From: Aldehydirespirator sp965221185
GTDB lineage: Bacteria; Actinomycetota; Acidimicrobiia; Acidimicrobiales; Aldehydirespiratoraceae
Reading direction: 5' to 3'
Assembly (NCBI GenBank): GCA_965221185.1
Contig: OZ244866.1
Location: 2,852,001 to 2,916,000 of the forward strand
DNA: 64,000 bases
The notes under the pieces were generated by a model, which saw nothing but the letters and a program-made list of their open reading frames with translations, made no database searches and was not told where the DNA came from. Numbering within the stretch: the first letter of the stretch is position 1; every line of letters begins with the position of its first letter. This document shows positions 60,485 to 64,000 of this stretch, in pieces. Made by a program: the position numbers and the translations under genes.

Positions 60485-60561
60485 GGGCCTCCCAGCGTGT
60501 TCAGGGGCGCGTTGAGGCCGACGGTCACTGACCGCCAGCCTGGGCCGGACCTGCGCATTGC

Positions 60562-60741
60562 TCAGTCATTGGCCTGTGCCGCTGGCCCCTTTGCTTCTGA
60601 CTGAGATCGCTCCTTGTTGGACTGCCTTCGCTGGGCACGCCGAGCCTGGCCGAACTCAAAATCCATCTCCGCATCGATCCGCCGAGGGGGCTTCTCAAAG
60701 AGCCGCCGGATCCTGTCGAGCGCCTCAATCTTGATGAACAT
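60562..60741 (-). CDS. Small hypothetical protein, highly charged
   Basis: A possible 59-residue protein, starting at ATG 60741 after GAGG with six bases between. It starts with FIKIEALDRIRRLFEKPP and is very rich in Arg, Gln and Glu, hinting at a nucleic-acid or helical partner role. A longer frame begins upstream at 60924 but crosses a dispersed repeat, so the short start is preferred. No family is recognised. Confidence 0.35.
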   Translation of the reverse strand: MFIKIEALDRIRRLFEKPPRRIDAEMDFEFGQARRAQRRQSNKERSQSEAKGPAAQAND

Positions 60742-60911
60742 GACGACCTCGCAGATAGTGATTACAGCGTCGTGGTAAAGAGTGTAATCGACACAACCAA
60801 TCGTTCTGCCCAGCAGCCTTTTCGGTTGCTCGAGCCAATGTGCTCTGTGTTCTGAACCGACACCAAGGGCAACCCACCGAAGCGGGACCCAAACACCGAA
60901 GGCGCGGCGCC

Positions 60912-60957
60912 GGCAGTGTCGCACGGTTTGGTGGGGTTTCGGATTGAGCCTCGGTGG
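60912..60957. repeat. Copy 2 of the dispersed 46-bp repeat
   Basis: Matches 13927-13972 with about seven differences. It lies in the gap between the small hypothetical gene and the lipoprotein gene. Confidence 0.65.
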
Positions 60958-60966
60958 CAGCGGCTG

Positions 60967-61509
60967 CTACGACACGGCGGTCGTCACGGTCACGGCAGTT
61001 TCGGCGGGCGTGGCCGGCTCCCACCCTGCGCCGCTCCACCTGAACAGGAACGTGGTTGCTTTCCCGATACCGAAACCCTCTTCCACCCAGATATCGACAG
61101 CTGCTACATCGTCCGCTGGGAAATGAGTGCGAATCACGTCAAAGCCAGTGGCCCCGGCATAGGTGCCACCAGGCCCAGTCGCATCCTGGCGTTCTTGGTC
61201 TGAGAGAAACTCGACATCTGTTCCAAACGCATCCTCCAGCGCGGCCCTCAGGTCGGGGCCCGCATCTAGGTCCGCGTACACGGGCTTCGTGTCACAGGAC
61301 ACCGACAAGCAGGCGGCAGACAACGCGCGGGCCTGGATCTCAATTCTCGTCGCAGGGGACAGGTCCGGGTCACTCCGGATCTCACCCGTCGTCGCTTGGG
61401 ACGGGTCCGGACCGCTTGTGTCCTCGCTGCCACGCCCGCACGAGAAAGCGAGGATGCTCACGGCGATGGCGACGGCCAGTACGGGACTGACACGGATGTT
61501 GCCACTCAT
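60967..61509 (-). CDS. Putative lipoprotein of unknown function
   Basis: A 180-residue protein with a lipoprotein signal (LAFSCG, Cys24), a Ser/Thr/Asp-rich linker and a soluble domain ending TVTTAVS. The lipidation motif places it on the outer face of the membrane. Two Cys (CLSVSC) may form a disulfide. The C-terminal end lies 9 bp from a dispersed repeat, so the original end may have been altered. I recognise no family. Confidence 0.68.
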   Translation of the reverse strand: MSGNIRVSPVLAVAIAVSILAFSCGRGSEDTSGPDPSQATTGEIRSDPDLSPATRIEIQARALSAACLSVSCDTKPVYADLDAGPDLRAALEDAFGTDVEFLSDQERQDATGPGGTYAGATGFDVIRTHFPADDVAAVDIWVEEGFGIGKATTFLFRWSGAGWEPATPAETAVTVTTAVS

Positions 61510-61694
61510 CGCGGAGTCACCGGCTGGGGTGCGTTAGTTGAACCGCTCATCTTCGTTGAAACGGTTACAACCTCAGCCATCGCAGCTCCCTCAGCTCACG
61601 TGCCAGCGTACGGGCCGTCCCCTACCGCCACCGGCCAGAGTTGGCTGTACCGGCTGGGTAGTACCTGGCTTGCTACTCTAGTAGTATCGCGATT

Positions 61695-61916
61695 ATGAAA
61701 GTCAGTGTGAGCATTCCAGACGGCGATGTCGCGTTCCTCGACGACTACGTCCGATCCCATGGCATGGCGTCCCGGTCGGCGGCCTTGCAGCGAGCGATAC
61801 GGCTGCTGAGGGCCAATGAGTTGTCGCAGCACTACGCGGCAGCGTTCACGGAGTGGGACAGCGGCCAGGACAGCGCTTGGGATGCCGCGGTAGCGGACGG
61901 GACCAGCCCGGACTGA
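61695..61916 (+). CDS. mazE: MazE-like antitoxin
   Basis: A 73-residue antitoxin: an N-terminal ribbon-helix-helix (KVSVSIPDGDVAFLDDY, SRSAALQRAIRLL) and a C-terminal toxin-binding tail (FTEWDSGQDSAWDAAVADG), as in mycobacterial MazE proteins. TAGTAT (61682-61687) seven bases upstream implies a leaderless message. The stop overlaps the mazF start (TGATG). Confidence 0.85.
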   Translation: MKVSVSIPDGDVAFLDDYVRSHGMASRSAALQRAIRLLRANELSQHYAAAFTEWDSGQDSAWDAAVADGTSPD

Positions 61917-62263
61917 TGCGACGGGGCGAGATCCGCTCTGTCGGCCTGGACCCGGTCGTCGGAACCGAGGCGGCGCGGACCCGTCCCGCGGTGATCGTCA
62001 GCAACGACGGCGCCAACAGGACCGCTGCTGTTCTGGGGCGAGGTGTCGTGACAGTGGTTCCGGTCACCTCCAACACTGAGAAGGTCCACCCCTTCCAAGT
62101 GGTGCTGGCCGCGGCCAGCACCGGCCTCAGCCTTGACTCGAAGGCCCAGGCCGAACAGATCAGATCGGTAGACGTCAGACGCATCGGCAGCCTGGTCGGC
62201 ATGGTGCCGCTCGATCTCATGGCGCAGATAGACGACGCCATGCGCCTGCACCTCGAACTCTGA
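61916..62263 (+). CDS. mazF: MazF-family endoribonuclease toxin
   Basis: A 115-residue MazF/PemK-type RNase. RGEIRSVGLDPVVGTEAARTRPAVIVSND is the family's N-terminal block, with Arg and Thr residues typical of the RNA-binding site. VTVVPVTSNTEKVHPF follows. MazF cuts single-stranded mRNA or rRNA at short sequences. ATG 61916 overlaps the antitoxin stop, giving translational coupling. Confidence 0.9.
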   Translation: MRRGEIRSVGLDPVVGTEAARTRPAVIVSNDGANRTAAVLGRGVVTVVPVTSNTEKVHPFQVVLAAASTGLSLDSKAQAEQIRSVDVRRIGSLVGMVPLDLMAQIDDAMRLHLEL

Positions 62264-62277
62264 CTGTGGGCCGTGGT

Positions 62278-62406
62278 GTGATCTTTGTTGGTGGGGCTGT
62301 TCACCCCATGGGCAGTCCGGCGGCGGTGGAGGCGGTGCGGGTGGACGGGCGCCGGATCATTGGAGCTGGAGCTGACGGCCGAGCCGTTGGAGGACGTCCG
62401 AGCTAG
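62278..62406 (+). pseudogene. N-terminal fragment of an amidohydrolase
   Basis: GTG 62278 opens a 42-residue frame, MIFVGGAVHPMGSPAAVEAV then VDGRRIIGAG, which resembles the opening strands of YtcJ/amidohydrolase proteins. It ends at TAG 62404-62406, before any metal-binding motif. It lies between mazF and mtnA. Confidence 0.4.
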
Positions 62407-62429
62407 CTGAGGACCCCACGGTGCCGCGG

Positions 62430-63449
62430 CTAGGCGGGGGTTTGGTGTTGGTCTAGGCGGACTATTCGGCGGTCGGTCACGACTGCGGTGATCAGGTCGG
62501 CTGGGGTTACGTCGAAGGCGGGGTTGGCGGCGGCGGTGCCGTCGGGGGCGGTGGCCACGCCGGCCAGCGACACCACCTCGTCGATGCCCCGGTCCTCGAT
62601 CTCGATGCTGGCGCCGTCGGGGGTTTCGGCGTCGACGGTGGACTCGGGGGCTACCACGATGAACGGGACGCCGGCGTGGCGGGCGCCCAGCGCCAGCGAG
62701 AACGTGCCGATCTTGTTGGCGGTGTCGCCGTTGGCGGCGACGCGGTCGGCGCCGGTGAGCACCACGTCGGCCTCGCCCCGGGCCAGCATGAACGGGGCGG
62801 CCGAGTCGACCAGCAAGCGGTGGGGGGCGCCCATGCGGTCCAGCTCCCAGGCGGTGAGGCGGGCGCCCTGCAGCAGGGGTCTCGTCTCCAGGGCCAGAGC
62901 CTCGGCCAGCTGGCCCCGCTCGTGCAGAGTCTGGATGACGGCCAGGGCGGTGCCCCGCTCCACCGCGGCCAGACCGCCGGTGTTGCAGATGGTCATGGCC
63001 CGCACGTCGGCGCGGCCCACCAGATCGAGCACCAGGTCGGCGCCGAGGGTTCCCATGGCAACGGAGGCGGCCAGCTCCTCGTCCCGGACGGCTTGGGCCT
63101 CGGCCAGGACCGCGTCGAAGCCCTCGGAGGCGCGGGCCGCGGCCCGATCCACCATGCGGGCCAGGTTCACGGCGGTAGGGCGGGCCTCGCGGAGCTGGGC
63201 CACGGCGTTGTCGAACGCCGGACCGCTGGAGCCGTGGGCCCGCACGGCCAGCGCCACCCCGAAGGCGCCGGCCACTCCGATGGCGGGGGCGCCCCGCACC
63301 GAGAGTCGCTGGATGGCGGCCACCATGTCGGGCACATTGTCGATGCGCAGCATGGTGTAGGCGGCGGGCAAGGCGGTCTGGTCGACCATTTCGACCGCGC
63401 CGTCGGCCCCGCCGACCCAGTCCAGCGTCCGCAGCCCACTGCCATCCAC
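62430..63449 (-). CDS. mtnA: Methylthioribose-1-phosphate isomerase
   Basis: A 339-residue MtnA, converting methylthioribose-1-phosphate to methylthioribulose-1-phosphate in methionine salvage. RGAPAIG (52-58), the catalytic Cys155 in ICNTGGL and Asp235 in TGADRVAANGD are intact, and ANKIGT follows. It is divergent from the deaminase gene at 63696, which may act in the same pathway. Confidence 0.93.
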   Translation of the reverse strand: MDGSGLRTLDWVGGADGAVEMVDQTALPAAYTMLRIDNVPDMVAAIQRLSVRGAPAIGVAGAFGVALAVRAHGSSGPAFDNAVAQLREARPTAVNLARMVDRAAARASEGFDAVLAEAQAVRDEELAASVAMGTLGADLVLDLVGRADVRAMTICNTGGLAAVERGTALAVIQTLHERGQLAEALALETRPLLQGARLTAWELDRMGAPHRLLVDSAAPFMLARGEADVVLTGADRVAANGDTANKIGTFSLALGARHAGVPFIVVAPESTVDAETPDGASIEIEDRGIDEVVSLAGVATAPDGTAAANPAFDVTPADLITAVVTDRRIVRLDQHQTPA

Positions 63450-63513
63450 GCCTCGGCATGCTAGTAGTCAGCCATTTCTTCCTACGTGTCCCCGCCTCTT
63501 TGACTTGTTGAGC

Positions 63514-63646
63514 GGCTCGGAGCCTCAGGAACTGGCAGCGCTTCGCCCGGTATGTGTGCATTCCACTGCCAGTTCGGCGCGCAAGGCTCGGAGCCTCAGG
63601 AACTGGCAGCGCTTCGCCCGGTATGTGTGCATTCCACTGCCAGTTC
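63514..63646. repeat. Paired palindrome-ended elements
   Basis: Units at 63514-63575 and 63585-63646. Each contains perfect 10-bp arms GAACTGGCAG and CTGCCAGTTC around a 27-bp interior (63529-63575 and 63600-63646). They lie in the divergent gap between mtnA and the deaminase gene. Confidence 0.85.
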
Positions 63647-63695
63647 AGCGTCATAGGGATTTCGAGAGGACAGGGCGCTCTCTAGGGTTGGCGTG

Positions 63696-64000
63696 ATGGA
63701 CCGGTACCTGTGTGACCTGCTCGTCACCATGGACGGGCCGGCCGGAGGTGTGCCCGCGCCGATAGCGGACGGGGCTGTGGATGTGGGCGACGACGGGCGG
63801 ATCGTCTGGTGCGGCCCGGCCGCGGCTGCGCCCGAGCTCGAACCGGGTGCCACCGTGCACAGGACTGGGATCCTCATGCCGGGCCTGATCAGCGCCCACT
63901 GCCACACGCCGATGGTGCTGCTGCGGGGCGCGGGCGAGGGACTGCCGGTGGACCGGTGGCTGCACGAGGTGATGTGGCCGCGGGAATCCAAGCTCACCGG
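63696..64000 (+). CDS. MtaD-like amidohydrolase (partial, runs off the end)
   Basis: The first 101 residues of a metal-dependent deaminase. LMPGLISAHCHTPMVLLRGAGEG and LHEVMWPRE match 5'-methylthioadenosine/S-adenosylhomocysteine deaminases (MtaD/SsnA type); HCH holds the metal ligands. A -10 TAGGGT (63683-63688) lies seven bases before the ATG. Beside mtnA this suggests a methylthioadenosine salvage unit. The rest lies outside the window. Confidence 0.75.
   Translation, partial: MDRYLCDLLVTMDGPAGGVPAPIADGAVDVGDDGRIVWCGPAAAAPELEPGATVHRTGILMPGLISAHCHTPMVLLRGAGEGLPVDRWLHEVMWPRESKLT

Noticed and set aside
63450..63512. SAM-responsive riboswitch upstream of mtnA
   Set aside because: The leader is very short and no SAM riboswitch core is visible.

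Overview
The window is 64 kb of high-GC DNA from an actinobacterium. An Acidimicrobiia-type lineage is my best guess; it is an inference from gene content (CrgA, a T7SS-type FtsK/SpoIIIE ATPase with WXG100 proteins, actinobacterial-style VapBC and MazEF) and from at least a dozen genes with a -10 box only 6-7 nt upstream of the start codon, which implies leaderless transcripts. There is no rRNA, no CRISPR array and no recognisable transposase or integrase.

Left part (1-15.3 kb): two near-identical small membrane coiled-coil genes (240 and 5950) bracket a VapBC module, an amidohydrolase, an amidase and a DUF3179 lipoprotein. Then come a TPR protein, a DUF1214 protein, a sulfotransferase, a third coiled-coil gene, an EamA transporter and an RsmC-like methyltransferase. 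A scar of degraded HNH and serpin sequence and an orotate phosphoribosyltransferase-like gene close the section.

Surface and secretion island (15.4-42 kb): this is the most unusual part. A compact type VII-like secretion locus (17.9-31.9 kb) encodes an FHA-bearing FtsK/SpoIIIE ATPase, two WXG100-like proteins, a large effector-like protein, two more FHA proteins, a Zn-ribbon membrane protein, a receptor Ser/Thr kinase and a PP2C phosphatase. It lacks recognisable EccB/D/E, mycosin or EsaA/EssA/EssB. It lies among four secreted proteins that combine three Cys-containing SLH-like repeats with disulfide-type RCC1 ('CWG') propellers; two of these carry a C-terminal gluzincin-like domain, intact in one and stripped of all three zinc ligands in the other. 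A fifth SLH protein, probably the main S-layer protein, follows, with three tandem hairpins over its alternative starts. A plausible model is that the kinase, phosphatase and FHA proteins gate WXG100/effector export through a cell surface built from the SLH proteins.

Right part (42-64 kb): mostly housekeeping and metabolic genes (GNAT acetyltransferase, tRNA-Tyr, YajQ, HtpX, HAD phosphatase, acetyl-CoA synthetase, N-acyl-D-amino-acid deacylase, MsrA, EamA, DoxX, a thiolase-fold protein without catalytic residues, CrgA, SDR, dCTP deaminase, AlaC, YaaA, tRNA-Gly, MazEF, MtnA and a deaminase running off the end). The intergenic gaps are full of short repeats: minisatellites, and a recurring design of paired about 50-bp elements whose ends are perfect inverted repeats but whose sequence differs from locus to locus.
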